Shown one piece after another: positions 15,143-23,056 of a DNA stretch of 39,360 nt (within the stretch, counting starts at the first letter, position 1; the number at the start of each line of letters is the position of its first letter). The DNA is from Neobacillus soli NBRC 102451 (GTDB lineage: Bacteria; Bacillota; Bacilli; Bacillales; Cytobacillaceae), in assembly GCF_001591665.1 (NCBI RefSeq), contig NZ_BCVI01000024.1, positions 1 through 39,360 on the forward strand, written 5' to 3'. The notes under the pieces were generated by a model that saw only the letters and a list, made by a program, of their open reading frames with translations, searched no databases and was not told where the DNA came from. The translations under genes were made by a program, and so were the position numbers.

Positions 15143-15734
15143 GATTGTTATTGCTGAAGATCAGCAAATGCTGTTAGGCGCTTTTGGTTCACTGCTTAAT
15201 TTGGAAGATGATATGGAAGTTATTGGGAAGGCTTCGAATGGGGAGGAAGCTGTTGGGCTAGTAAAGAAGTTTCAGCCAGATGTTTGTATCATGGATATTG
15301 AAATGCCTGGAAAGAGCGGTCTCGAGGCAGCCGAAGAACTAAAAGGACTTGGCTGTAAAGTAATCATTTTAACAACCTTTGCCCGCACCGGTTATTTTCA
15401 ACGGGCGTTAAAGGCTGGTGTGAGCGGCTACTTGCTCAAGGATAGTCCAAGTGATGAACTGGCCAGTTCCATCCGAAGCGTGATGTCAGGAAAACGAATT
15501 TATGCACCGGAATTAATGGATGATGTGTACGGGGAAGAAAACCCTCTAACCGACCGGGAAAAAGAAGTATTGGAACTCGTTGCTGATGGAAAAAACACAA
15601 AAGAAATCGCTGAAGAACTCAGCATAAAAGCGGGCACCGTCCGCAACTATATCTCGATTATCTTAGACAAACTTCAAGTAAAAAATCGGATCGAAGCCAT
15701 CACCCAATCGAAAGAAAAGGGCTGGTTTAAATAA
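15135..15734 (+). CDS. desR: Response regulator DesR (NarL/LuxR family)
   Basis: A 199-residue response regulator: receiver domain at about 1-120 with the acidic pair E9-D10, phosphoryl acceptor D54 in CIMDIEMPG and the conserved Lys in YLLKDS, then a LuxR-type helix-turn-helix (about 135-190, LTDREKEVLELVADGKNTKEIAEEL). It is very similar to B. subtilis DesR, which activates des when phosphorylated by DesK. AAGGAGG lies upstream within the end of desK. The target gene des is not adjacent, so the regulon here must act at a distance or differ. Confidence 0.95.
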   Translation: MIRIVIAEDQQMLLGAFGSLLNLEDDMEVIGKASNGEEAVGLVKKFQPDVCIMDIEMPGKSGLEAAEELKGLGCKVIILTTFARTGYFQRALKAGVSGYLLKDSPSDELASSIRSVMSGKRIYAPELMDDVYGEENPLTDREKEVLELVADGKNTKEIAEELSIKAGTVRNYISIILDKLQVKNRIEAITQSKEKGWFK

Positions 15735-15791
15735 GGAGTATTAAATAGGTAATAAATTTTTTCGAAAAGCTGGAAGGGATTGGTTTATTTC

Positions 15792-17045
15792 ATGGGGGAA
15801 TCTTTAAATAATGCTATAGATAGTAGTGAAGGTATCTCACGAACAAAAAGATTATGGATGGCTGCAGTGCTGGGAACGTTAGCGGCATTCGGCCCTTTAT
15901 CCATTGATATGTATTTGCCGGCACTACCCAATTTAGCAAAAGACTTTCACACAAATCCGTCACTTGTTCAATTTAGCTTAACCTTTTTCTTGCTAGGTTT
16001 AGCTTCAGGACAGTTACTGTCAGGTCCGCTTAGCGATGTCCATGGACGACGGAAGCCGCTGCTTATTGGATTAATGATCTATTTTATTGTTTCCCTGTTG
16101 TGTGTCTTCAGCCCTTCCATTTGGATATTTATTGTTTTGCGTTTTATTCAAGGGCTAGCCGGTTCTGCAGGGATTGTTATTTCAAGAGCCATTGTACGTG
16201 ATTTATATTCTGGCCGAGAATTAACAAAATTCTTTGCGTTGCTAGCTTTAGTTAACGGACTTGCGCCAATCCTAGCACCTGTTGCTGGTGCACAGCTTTT
16301 GCGTGCGGTTCCTTGGCAAGGATTGTTTATCGTTTTAAGTGTAATTGGTTTAGTGATGTTTTTTGTCGTGTTTTTCGGGTTACCTGAAACCCATCATGAA
16401 GATAGAAGATCTGTTGGAGGGATAAAAAATACGTTTATTACCTTTCGCAACCTCATCATGGATCGTAGTTTCATAGGTTATGCCTTAGTACAAGGACTTG
16501 TATTTGCCGCCATGTTTGCTTATATCTCGGGCTCACCTTTTGTGGTGCAAAATATATATGGTGCTTCAGCGCAAATGTTCAGTCTGATTTTTGCTATTAA
16601 TGGCATTGGAATCATGATTGCCAGTCAAACGACCGGAAGATTAGCTGGTCGAATAGATGAGTCAAAGCTTTTTGCTTTTGGCTTAGGTTTGTCTTTTTTT
16701 GGAGGAATCTTATTGCTAATTCTACTGTTATTACATGCCAACTTATTATTTGTACTGCTGCCACTATTTTTTGTGGTCTCAAGTGTTGGTGTGGTTAATA
16801 CGGCAGGATTTTCCCTTGCCATGCAAAAACAAGGGAAGTCCGCAGGAAGTGCGTCCGCACTTCTTGGAGTATTGTCGCTCTCATTCGGTGGAATCGTCGC
16901 TCCTCTTGTTGGGGTAGGAGGAGAACATACCGCCACACCAATGGGAATTGTCATTGCTAGTGCCGGAGGGGGAGCCGTTCTTTGTTATATTTCTCTAGTA
17001 TATCGAAGAAAACATCTAAATGAAGAGTCTTCCATTTCTGGGTAA
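15792..17045 (+). CDS. Bcr/CflA family multidrug efflux MFS transporter
   Basis: A 417-residue major facilitator with about 12 transmembrane helices. Family features are GPLSIDMYLPALPNLAKDF in helix 1, motif A as GPLSDVHGRRKPLL after helix 2, and RFIQGLAGSAGIVISRAIVRDLY in helix 4, which is typical of the Bcr/CflA drug:proton antiporters. Members export bicyclomycin, chloramphenicol and similar compounds, but the substrate here cannot be told. The ATG at 15792 has GGAAGGGA 12 bases upstream; a TTG at 15780 would abut that site. It follows desR by 57 bases with no clear terminator, so it may be partly cotranscribed. Confidence 0.9.
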   Translation: MGESLNNAIDSSEGISRTKRLWMAAVLGTLAAFGPLSIDMYLPALPNLAKDFHTNPSLVQFSLTFFLLGLASGQLLSGPLSDVHGRRKPLLIGLMIYFIVSLLCVFSPSIWIFIVLRFIQGLAGSAGIVISRAIVRDLYSGRELTKFFALLALVNGLAPILAPVAGAQLLRAVPWQGLFIVLSVIGLVMFFVVFFGLPETHHEDRRSVGGIKNTFITFRNLIMDRSFIGYALVQGLVFAAMFAYISGSPFVVQNIYGASAQMFSLIFAINGIGIMIASQTTGRLAGRIDESKLFAFGLGLSFFGGILLLILLLLHANLLFVLLPLFFVVSSVGVVNTAGFSLAMQKQGKSAGSASALLGVLSLSFGGIVAPLVGVGGEHTATPMGIVIASAGGGAVLCYISLVYRRKHLNEESSISG

Positions 17046-17078
17046 GAATAAGTTTAGAAGGGAATATTATTTTAAAAT

Positions 17079-17106
17079 CGGCAGCTACAAATCGGCTGCC
17101 GTTTTG
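17079..17106. terminator. Bidirectional terminator between convergent genes
   Basis: CGGCAGC at 17079-17085 pairs with GCTGCCG at 17095-17101 and is followed by TTTT; on the other strand the stem is followed by TTTTAAAATAATATT. It spans the stop codon of the minus-strand hydrolase at 17085-17087 and lies after the MFS gene. Confidence 0.75.
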
Positions 17107-17933
17107 TATTTTTCTAAAAAGATTTTTATATTCTCAAACACCTCCATTGGTCGCTCTTCAGGAAGGGCGTGGCCAGTTTCTTTTAATACAATCAGTTCGG
17201 AGTTGGCTAAATCTTTGTTTAGTTTCTCTCCAAGTTTAAGCGGGATTGACTTATCATGATCACCCCAAAGTAATAAACAAGGCGTTTTGATTTGGTTAAG
17301 GATCTGGGCAGGAAGGTCTCCTTCTCGGTCTCGAATCATCCGTGTAAGAGCCACGAAAATTTCATCTTGTAAAAAGGGCTGCAGGTAGCCGTTAATCATT
17401 TCATCATTAATGATGGAATGGTTATAAAGTGCGTCCTGAAGGTTTTTCTTGACTCCGGTTCGGGCAAACCAATATTTAACAAAAAGATGGAAATAGGGAA
17501 TATAACTAGTCATAATTAATGGTAATTTTGATCGTTTTAGATAGGCAGAACTGCAAAGAAGAATCGCTTTGTCAGCAAGCTCAGGCATCATGTGGAGGAT
17601 ATTAAGTACTATTTGTCCGCCCATTGAATGTCCAATAAAGGTCATTTTTTTTAATCCGAGAGACTCAGTAAGTTGGATGACTGTTTGCGCAAGGTTTTTA
17701 TAGGAATACACATATTGATTGCATTTCGTACTTTTTCCAAATGGCGGAAGATCAATCGATAAAACCTGATACTCTTTTTTCATAAGCGATATTAAATGAC
17801 GAAAAGTGAAGGTGGAAGAAAGAAACCCATGCAATAAAACAAACGTTTTTTCCGATGTTTGATTCGGATAAAATTCATAATAAACATTAATGTTATTTAC
17901 CGGATGATACCCGGTTAATACAGATTGTTCCAA
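17085..17933 (-). CDS. Alpha/beta hydrolase
   Basis: A 282-residue alpha/beta-hydrolase fold enzyme with the oxyanion segment LLHGFLSS, nucleophile serine in GHSMGG, acid Asp in LLLWGDHDKSIP and catalytic His in ETGHALPEERP. A helical cap lies between about residues 140 and 220. The substrate cannot be predicted; the family includes esterases, lactonases and MhpC-like enzymes. I set the start at TTG 17933 because a perfect AGGAGGT (complement of 17940-17948) sits five to six bases upstream; the ATG at 17984 would add 17 residues that read through this site and a palindrome. The gene is convergent with the MFS gene and divergent from the IDEAL-domain gene. Confidence 0.85.
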   Translation of the reverse strand: MEQSVLTGYHPVNNINVYYEFYPNQTSEKTFVLLHGFLSSTFTFRHLISLMKKEYQVLSIDLPPFGKSTKCNQYVYSYKNLAQTVIQLTESLGLKKMTFIGHSMGGQIVLNILHMMPELADKAILLCSSAYLKRSKLPLIMTSYIPYFHLFVKYWFARTGVKKNLQDALYNHSIINDEMINGYLQPFLQDEIFVALTRMIRDREGDLPAQILNQIKTPCLLLWGDHDKSIPLKLGEKLNKDLANSELIVLKETGHALPEERPMEVFENIKIFLEKYKTAADL

Positions 17934-17949
17934 ACGATTACCTCCTGCT

Positions 17950-17968
17950 CCAACAATAAAATTGTTGG
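17950..17968 (-). promoter_or_regulatory. Perfect palindrome upstream of the hydrolase start
   Basis: CCAACAAT at 17950-17957 and ATTGTTGG at 17961-17968 form an exact inverted repeat around AAA, immediately before the ribosome binding site of the hydrolase. It could be a repressor operator or a small RNA hairpin in the leader. No regulator is encoded next to it. Confidence 0.4.
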
Positions 17969-18066
17969 AATTAATATTCCCCATTTTGGAGTCCTTAAAC
18001 GAAAAATTTGCGGTAAAAAACTAAACAAGAAAGGGAACAATCTATTTGAAACCGTCCCCTATGGTA

Positions 18067-18134
18067 ATTTTGGAAATATTTTTTGAATTTTCCAAAATAT
18101 AATGTTTGAATTTTTAGAAAACTCCTTGTATAAT
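18067..18134 (+). promoter_or_regulatory. Sigma-A promoter with upstream palindrome for the IDEAL-domain gene
   Basis: TTGAAT at 18106-18111 and TATAAT at 18129-18134 are 17 bases apart, a near-consensus promoter. Immediately upstream an inverted repeat, ATTTTGGAAA at 18067-18076 and TTTCCAAAAT at 18089-18098, may bind a regulator or act as an AT-rich UP region. Transcription would start near 18141, downstream of the ATG at 18102, which argues for the GTG start at 18162. Confidence 0.6.
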
Positions 18135-18161
18135 GAAAAAAAGGTTAAGGAGTTGATTTCC

Positions 18162-18356
18162 GTGGAAAAGAAATTATTAAATTCACCACAACATTCGGAT
18201 GAGAACGCAGATTCTTCAGTTGCTGAGATGTTCCTAAATTATGCGTTGCTTGAGTTTAAGAGAGCGAAGGTTCTAAAGGAAATCGACCAAACATTACAAG
18301 ATGGGAATAAAGAATTATTCCTAAAGTTAACAGAGGAACTAAAGAAAATTTCTTAA
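18162..18356 (+). CDS. IDEAL-domain small protein
   Basis: A 64-residue soluble protein. Its C-terminal half (FKRAKVLKEIDQTLQDGNKELFLKLTEEL) fits the short IDEAL domain seen in several Bacillus proteins; here the name-giving residues read EIDQTL. The domain has no assigned biochemical function. I chose the GTG at 18162 because AAGGAG lies nine bases upstream and the predicted promoter lies inside the longer frame that begins at 18102. The gene stands alone, followed by a stem-loop. Confidence 0.7.
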   Translation: MEKKLLNSPQHSDENADSSVAEMFLNYALLEFKRAKVLKEIDQTLQDGNKELFLKLTEELKKIS

Positions 18357-18393
18357 CGTGTTTACTAGCGTTCTTACTTACACTATTACTAAA

Positions 18394-18426
18394 AAGAAGC
18401 CCCTATCCATTCGGAAGGGGCTTCTT
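18394..18426 (+). terminator. Stem-loop after the IDEAL-domain gene
   Basis: AAGAAGCCCC at 18394-18403 pairs with GGGGCTTCTT at 18417-18426. The T content comes mostly from the descending arm, so it is a probable but not classical terminator. Confidence 0.65.
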
Positions 18427-18497
18427 CGCCTTTCAAGCTAAGTTTCGTTGTAAATAATAATGGCAGGATGCAGTTAGTTATCTTCATTCAGACTATT

Positions 18498-18536
18498 GGG
18501 TGTCAGGCACCACTTTTGGAGTGGTGCCTGACACCC
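18498..18536. repeat. Full-length GGGTGTCAGGCACCAC hairpin repeat before pabB
   Basis: A perfect 16-base inverted repeat: GGGTGTCAGGCACCAC at 18498-18513 and GTGGTGCCTGACACCC at 18521-18536, with a seven-base loop and TTTT after it. Fifteen bases of one arm occur also at 7717-7731. It lies 45 bases before the pabB start. It could act as a terminator for read-through or be a REP-like mobile palindrome; I recall similar GGTGCCTGACACC elements from other Bacillus genomes. Confidence 0.75.
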
Positions 18537-18581
18537 TTTTCAAGTATGATAAAAAAAGAGAATCGTATGGGAGTGAATTCG

Positions 18582-19973
18582 ATGCAACAGCTTCATGTAT
18601 ATAGTAAAAAAGTTCCTTATTCTTACTCAAGGTTTTTCCGTCAATTTCAATCACTTGCTAAGACGAGCACGCATCATGTGCTATTGGAAAGCGGACGCGG
18701 CGGGCGTTATAGTATAGCAGCGTTTCAACCCGAAACAATTATCAAAGGGAAAAACTATCAGCTTGAAATTCAAAATGGAAACGGTACCGAACGCTTTGAA
18801 GGCAATCCGATTCACTTATTTAAGGAATGGATGAGTCAGTATCATGTAGATAACATGGAAGGACTCCCTAATTTCCTTGGAGGGGCAATTGGTTACATAA
18901 GTTATGATTATGCGCGTTACATTGAAGAACTGCCAGAATTAGCAAAAGATGATTTAGACATGCCGGAAATCTACTTTTTCATTGTGAAGGAATGGTTTGT
19001 TTTTGACCACGAGAACGAAATATTATGGCTGTTGTGTTTAGCTGAAAATGATAGGGGTATAGAGGAGAAACTGTCTTTTTGGGAGCATTGCTGGCTACAG
19101 GAACAAGCTTCAAATACGCCACAAAAGGCCAAAAAGATTGAACCACACCGATTTGAGGTTTCCATGACAGAGGATGAATTTAAAGAGGCTGTGCTAAAAA
19201 TTAAACAATATATTGCAGCGGGTGATGTCTTCCAAGTGAATCTCGCTGTCCGCCAATCAAAACCGATTGAAGCAGCAGCAATCGAGGTTTACGAGCAATT
19301 AAGAGCCTTAAATCCATCACCATATATGGCATATCTTCATACGCCAGACTTTCAGATCGTAAGTGGTTCACCAGAACTGCTTGTTAAAAAAAGCGGCGCG
19401 GAAGTTAGCACCCGTCCGATTGCTGGTACCCGCTCAAGAGGGAAAGACCATGAGGAAGATGTAAAGCTTGCCGCCGAATTAATTGAAAATGAAAAAGAAC
19501 GAGCAGAACACGTCATGCTCGTCGATTTGGAAAGGAACGACCTTGGAAGAGTATGTCAATACGGATCCATCGAGGTCAATGAATTTATGGTGATTGAAAA
19601 ATACTCCCATGTAATGCATATCGTATCCAACGTAAGAGGAGAATTGGCCGAAAATCAATCAGGAGCTGACCTCATTGATGCTGTTTTCCCAGGCGGAACG
19701 ATTACAGGGGCACCAAAGGTTCGAACCATGGAAATAATCGAAGAGCTTGAACCTGTTCAACGAGGAGTTTATACGGGTTCGCTTGGATGGATTGATTTTA
19801 GCGGGGATTTAGAACTAAACATTATCATTCGAACGATGCTCGTAAAAGATGGAATGGCACATGTACAGGCAGGGGCAGGAATCGTTATCGATTCCAATCC
19901 AAAGCATGAATACAAAGAATCAATGAAAAAAGCAGCCGCTTTATGGAAAGCAAAAGAACTGGCAGAGGAGTAA
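18582..19973 (+). CDS. pabB: Aminodeoxychorismate synthase component I
   Basis: PabB converts chorismate, with ammonia from PabA, to 4-amino-4-deoxychorismate for folate. With ATG 18582 (GGGAG eight bases upstream) the product has 463 residues: an N-terminal anthranilate-synthase I-like domain (about 15-150) and a chorismate-binding domain (about 195-455). The latter includes KQYIAAGDVFQVNLA, SPELLV, RPIAGTRSRG, LVDLERNDLGRV, FPGGTITGAPKVRTMEIIEELE and GAGIV. The PIAGT motif is the one usual for aminodeoxychorismate synthase with the catalytic Lys replaced by Ala in the P-x-A-G-T context, as in many PabB/TrpE-like enzymes. An ATG at 18567 is a second choice. The neighbours pabA and pabC settle PabB over TrpE. 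Confidence 0.92.
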   Translation: MQQLHVYSKKVPYSYSRFFRQFQSLAKTSTHHVLLESGRGGRYSIAAFQPETIIKGKNYQLEIQNGNGTERFEGNPIHLFKEWMSQYHVDNMEGLPNFLGGAIGYISYDYARYIEELPELAKDDLDMPEIYFFIVKEWFVFDHENEILWLLCLAENDRGIEEKLSFWEHCWLQEQASNTPQKAKKIEPHRFEVSMTEDEFKEAVLKIKQYIAAGDVFQVNLAVRQSKPIEAAAIEVYEQLRALNPSPYMAYLHTPDFQIVSGSPELLVKKSGAEVSTRPIAGTRSRGKDHEEDVKLAAELIENEKERAEHVMLVDLERNDLGRVCQYGSIEVNEFMVIEKYSHVMHIVSNVRGELAENQSGADLIDAVFPGGTITGAPKVRTMEIIEELEPVQRGVYTGSLGWIDFSGDLELNIIIRTMLVKDGMAHVQAGAGIVIDSNPKHEYKESMKKAAALWKAKELAEE

Positions 19974-19979
19974 GCAGCG

Positions 19980-20564
19980 ATGATTTTTATGATTGATAAT
20001 TATGATTCCTTCACGTTTAACTTAGTTCAATACTTGGGTGAACTGGGAGAAGAATTGATAGTAAAGCGAAATAATCAAACTTCAATTGAGGAGATTGAGG
20101 GACTGAAGCCTGAATTCTTAATGGTTTCTCCGGGTCCATGCAGTCCAAATGAAGCGGGAATCAGCCTTGAGGCAATCAAATCGTTTGCAGGGAAAATTCC
20201 AATATTCGGTGTCTGTCTCGGTCAGCAAGCCATCGCGCAAGCCTTCGAGGGTGAGGTTGTCCAAGCGGAGCGGCTCATGCATGGGAAAACGTCCGATATG
20301 TTTCATGATGGAAAAACGATTTTTCAAGGACTGCCGAACCCATTTCCAGCGACACGATATCACTCATTAATCGTCAAAAGAGAAACATTGCCTGATTGCT
20401 TTGAGATTTCTTCATGGACAAAAGAAGGAGAAATTATGGCGATTCGTCATAAGGAGCTCCCGATTGAAGGAGTCCAGTTTCACCCGGAATCAATCATGAC
20501 CACTTCAGGAAAAGACCTTTTACGGAACTTTGTCAATCACTATAAAAAAGTTCACACGTTATAG
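19980..20564 (+). CDS. pabA: Aminodeoxychorismate/anthranilate synthase glutamine amidotransferase
   Basis: A class I glutamine amidotransferase of 194 residues that supplies ammonia to PabB, and in Bacillus (where it is also called trpG) to anthranilate synthase as well. Visible motifs are [18 protein letters not shown] at the start, the nucleophile C79 in [13 protein letters not shown], and the His and Glu of the triad in [11 protein letters not shown]. It begins six bases after the pabB stop with an AGAGGAG ribosome site. In B. subtilis translation of trpG is repressed by TRAP; I do not see a convincing series of (G/U)AG triplets at this start. Confidence 0.93.
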   Translation: MIFMIDNYDSFTFNLVQYLGELGEELIVKRNNQTSIEEIEGLKPEFLMVSPGPCSPNEAGISLEAIKSFAGKIPIFGVCLGQQAIAQAFEGEVVQAERLMHGKTSDMFHDGKTIFQGLPNPFPATRYHSLIVKRETLPDCFEISSWTKEGEIMAIRHKELPIEGVQFHPESIMTTSGKDLLRNFVNHYKKVHTL

Positions 20565-20575
20565 TGGTGGCCAAT

Positions 20576-21448
20576 ATGCATATCTACTTAAACGGCCAAT
20601 TTGTGGAAAAGGGAGAAGCCAGAATTTCTCCTTTTGATCATGGGTTTTTATACGGCATGGGGCTTTTTGAAACGCTTCGCATCTATGATGGTCACCCATT
20701 CCTATTGGATGACCATCTAAATCGTCTTAATCAGGGCCTGGATGCTCTTAACATCAACCATCGTTTTTCTCGCGAAGAAATGAACAAAATACTGCAGAGA
20801 TTACTGGAAATTAACCATCTTACAAATGCCTATATCCGTATAAATGTATCAGCTGGTATGGGAGAAGTTGGTTTGCAGGTGGATCCCTACAACGAACCAA
20901 ACATTATCATTTTTCCTAAACCGTTACCTCAGGCGGGGGAATTGATAGAAAAGGAAGCTGTTCTATTAAAGCTAAAGCGTAATACCCCAGAGGGAGTGGA
21001 GCGGCTTAAGTCACATCATTTCATGAATAACATCCTTGCGAAAAGAGAAATTGGTGAGTCACCCAATCAAGAGGGGATTTTCCTAACCAAGGATGGGTAT
21101 GTTGCTGAGGGAATTGTCTCAAACATCTTTTGGAAAAGGGACCAAACCTTATACACTCCTTCTTTAAGTACAGGTATCCTAAATGGAATTACCCGTCAGT
21201 TCATTATCGAACTTGCTGGAAAAAATGTTCTAAATGTTCAAGAGGGGCAATATTCATTCGAGCACGCCCATAAGGCTGATGAAATGTTTGTTACCAATTC
21301 GATTCAAGAAATTGTGCCGATTATTTCTTTTGAAGGGCATCAAATGCCTGGTAAGAAGGGAGAATTAGTCCAACTGCTCCATCAGGACTATCGCCAATAT
21401 TGTAAATCCCTTTGGTCAAGGCATTGTTTAAGGAGGAATGAACAATGA
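20576..21448 (+). CDS. pabC: Aminodeoxychorismate lyase
   Basis: PabC splits 4-amino-4-deoxychorismate into 4-aminobenzoate and pyruvate using pyridoxal phosphate. The 290-residue product is a class IV aminotransferase-fold enzyme, with SPFDHGFLYGMGLFETLRIYDG near the start, the PLP lysine K145 in RLKSHHFMNN, the EGIVSNIFW segment and the TGILNGITRQF motif. I set the start at ATG 20576, where MHIYLNGQF matches the family beginning and GGTGG lies five bases upstream; GTG codons at 20564 and 20567 overlap the pabA stop. The last four bases overlap the next gene (ATGA). With pabB and pabA it completes the pABA branch of folate synthesis. Confidence 0.92.
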   Translation: MHIYLNGQFVEKGEARISPFDHGFLYGMGLFETLRIYDGHPFLLDDHLNRLNQGLDALNINHRFSREEMNKILQRLLEINHLTNAYIRINVSAGMGEVGLQVDPYNEPNIIIFPKPLPQAGELIEKEAVLLKLKRNTPEGVERLKSHHFMNNILAKREIGESPNQEGIFLTKDGYVAEGIVSNIFWKRDQTLYTPSLSTGILNGITRQFIIELAGKNVLNVQEGQYSFEHAHKADEMFVTNSIQEIVPIISFEGHQMPGKKGELVQLLHQDYRQYCKSLWSRHCLRRNEQ

Positions 21449-22215
21449 AAGAGAAAATTCTCGCAGAAATCAAAAGAATCGAAGCGGAATTTGATGTGAA
21501 AATCTGCTACGCAGTAGAGTCAGGAAGCAGGGCGTGGGGCTTTCCTTCTAAGGACAGTGATTATGACGTCCGATTTATCTATGTCCATAAAAAAGACTGG
21601 TATTTGAGCATTGACCCAAAACGCGATGTGATTGAACTTCCGATTAATAATCTCCTTGATATCAATGGCTGGGAATTGCGCAAAGCCCTTAGACTTTTTA
21701 AAAAGTCCAATCCGCCACTAATGGAATGGCTTCATTCCGGCATTGTCTATTATCAGGCTTTTTCACTTGTGGATAGAATGAAGGCGATTCAAGACAAGGT
21801 ATTTTTACCGCAATCGGCACTCTATCATTATTTAAATATGGCGAAGGGAAACTATCGCGATTATCTCCACCGAGATCAAGTCAAAATCAAGAAATACTTT
21901 TATGTTCTAAGGCCGGTGTTAGCCTGTCTCTGGATTGAAAAATATAATACCGTTCCCCCAATTGAGTTTCAAGAATTAGTCGAGGACCTACTTGAGGAAG
22001 GGGAGCTTAAGAAGGAAATTTTATCCCTTTTAGAAAGAAAAATTCGTGGGGACGAACTAAACCTTGAACCGAAGATCATAGCCATAAACAGCTTTTTAGA
22101 AAAAGAAATTAATCGGTTAGAAGATTACACCAAAGCATTAGAGGTTTCCAAAACAGACATTTCACCAATACTGGATGATTTATTCAGAGACATCCTAGAA
22201 GAAGTGTGGGCCTAA
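21445..22215 (+). CDS. Predicted nucleotidyltransferase, RlaP/YcgL family
   Basis: A 256-residue protein of the DNA-polymerase-beta superfamily (Pfam family PF10127, including B. subtilis YcgL and the RlaP proteins). The active-site pattern is complete: G27-S28 followed by SDxD with D39 and D41, embedded in ESGSRAWGFPSKDSDYD. A helical C-terminal half follows. RlaP proteins have been proposed to take part in RNA repair or modification, but the substrate is not known. It overlaps pabC by four bases with AGGAGG upstream, so it is translated with the folate genes, although no functional link is known. A weak CCAC/GTGG stem followed by TTTTT near 22243-22269 may end the operon. Confidence 0.82.
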   Translation: MKEKILAEIKRIEAEFDVKICYAVESGSRAWGFPSKDSDYDVRFIYVHKKDWYLSIDPKRDVIELPINNLLDINGWELRKALRLFKKSNPPLMEWLHSGIVYYQAFSLVDRMKAIQDKVFLPQSALYHYLNMAKGNYRDYLHRDQVKIKKYFYVLRPVLACLWIEKYNTVPPIEFQELVEDLLEEGELKKEILSLLERKIRGDELNLEPKIIAINSFLEKEINRLEDYTKALEVSKTDISPILDDLFRDILEEVWA

Positions 22216-22344
22216 TTCCCAAAGGAAAAGATAAGGATAGAACCACGATTAGTAAAATAGTGGCTTTTTGATTATAAAAAGCTATTAGAGGTAAATCCTA
22301 ATAAAAAGTATTCCTTTATGTTAGAAAGTGTGAAAATCAAACAT

Positions 22345-22375
22345 TTATTCACAAATTATTCACAAATTATTCCCA
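22345..22375 (+). promoter_or_regulatory. Three phased 11-bp repeats (TTATTCACA type) upstream of ycnK
   Basis: TTATTCACA at 22345-22353, the same at 22356-22364, and TTATTCCCA at 22367-22375, each 11 bases apart, so they face the same side of the helix. The first two also match the DnaA-box pattern TTATNCACA. They lie 83 to 113 bases before ycnK and just upstream of a TATATT that could be a -10 element (22380-22385). Candidate operator of the copper operon (YcnK) or DnaA sites. Confidence 0.45.
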
Positions 22376-22457
22376 TACCTATATTGTTTAAATGGTTAAA
22401 GTCAATTAAACTAAAAAGCAAGCAGAAGGTTTTATTAAGACTTAAGAGGGGGGTAAA

Positions 22458-23045
22458 ATGTTACCGATTGAGCGGAGACAGCAGCTATTAAAATGGTTGA
22501 ATCAAGAAGGTTCTTTAGCTATCACAGAGATCAGCAATCGTTTGAAGGTATCTGAAATGACAGTCTATCGTGACATCAAGCCATTATTAGATGAAAAAGT
22601 GGTTATCAAAACTTCCAGGGGAATCTCATTAGCCCCTATTTTGAATGGATCTTCGAATTCGTGCAGCTATTGTTTAAAAGAAATGAACAACCGTCATCCC
22701 GTTCAAATTATTACCTATGATCTAAGAGTGGAGCAATTATGCTGCCCGCACTGTGGGTTACTAAGATACAAGGATATAGAAAAAGATGTTTCGCAAATTA
22801 TCTGCCGTGATTTCCTTCAAAATTCCACGATTAGCGCGAAAATCGCCTATTATCTAATGGATGCGGATTTCAACTTAAATTGCTGCCAGCCTCAAGTATT
22901 AACATTTGAATCTTTAAAGCAGGCGGAACAATTTCAAAAGGGTTTTGGCGGTGTTGTGCTGCTTTTTGAAGAGGCGATTACTGAAATTCACAAAAGAATG
23001 AATGGTTCCACGGGATGTTCTTGCAAAAAAGATTCCACCATATAG
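22458..23045 (+). CDS. ycnK: Copper-responsive DeoR-type repressor YcnK
   Basis: YcnK represses the ycnJ copper uptake gene when copper is ample. The 195-residue product has an N-terminal DeoR helix-turn-helix (about residues 4-58, RRQQLLKWLNQEGSLAITEI and VSEMTVYRDI). The C-terminal part is NosL-like and rich in cysteines that could bind copper: CSYC near 71-74, CCPHC near 95-99, another CC near 142 and CSC near 188. The family lacks the sugar-binding domain of ordinary DeoR regulators. The ATG follows AAGAGGGGGG. It is the first gene of the ycnKJI operon, 11 bases before ycnJ. Confidence 0.9.
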   Translation: MLPIERRQQLLKWLNQEGSLAITEISNRLKVSEMTVYRDIKPLLDEKVVIKTSRGISLAPILNGSSNSCSYCLKEMNNRHPVQIITYDLRVEQLCCPHCGLLRYKDIEKDVSQIICRDFLQNSTISAKIAYYLMDADFNLNCCQPQVLTFESLKQAEQFQKGFGGVVLLFEEAITEIHKRMNGSTGCSCKKDSTI

Positions 23046-23056
23046 GGAGTGATAGA

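Noticed and set aside
19958..19985. Possible TRAP site at the pabA start, as known for trpG in B. subtilis
   Set aside because: Only two GAG triplets lie next to each other and the others do not fit the two- to three-base spacing.
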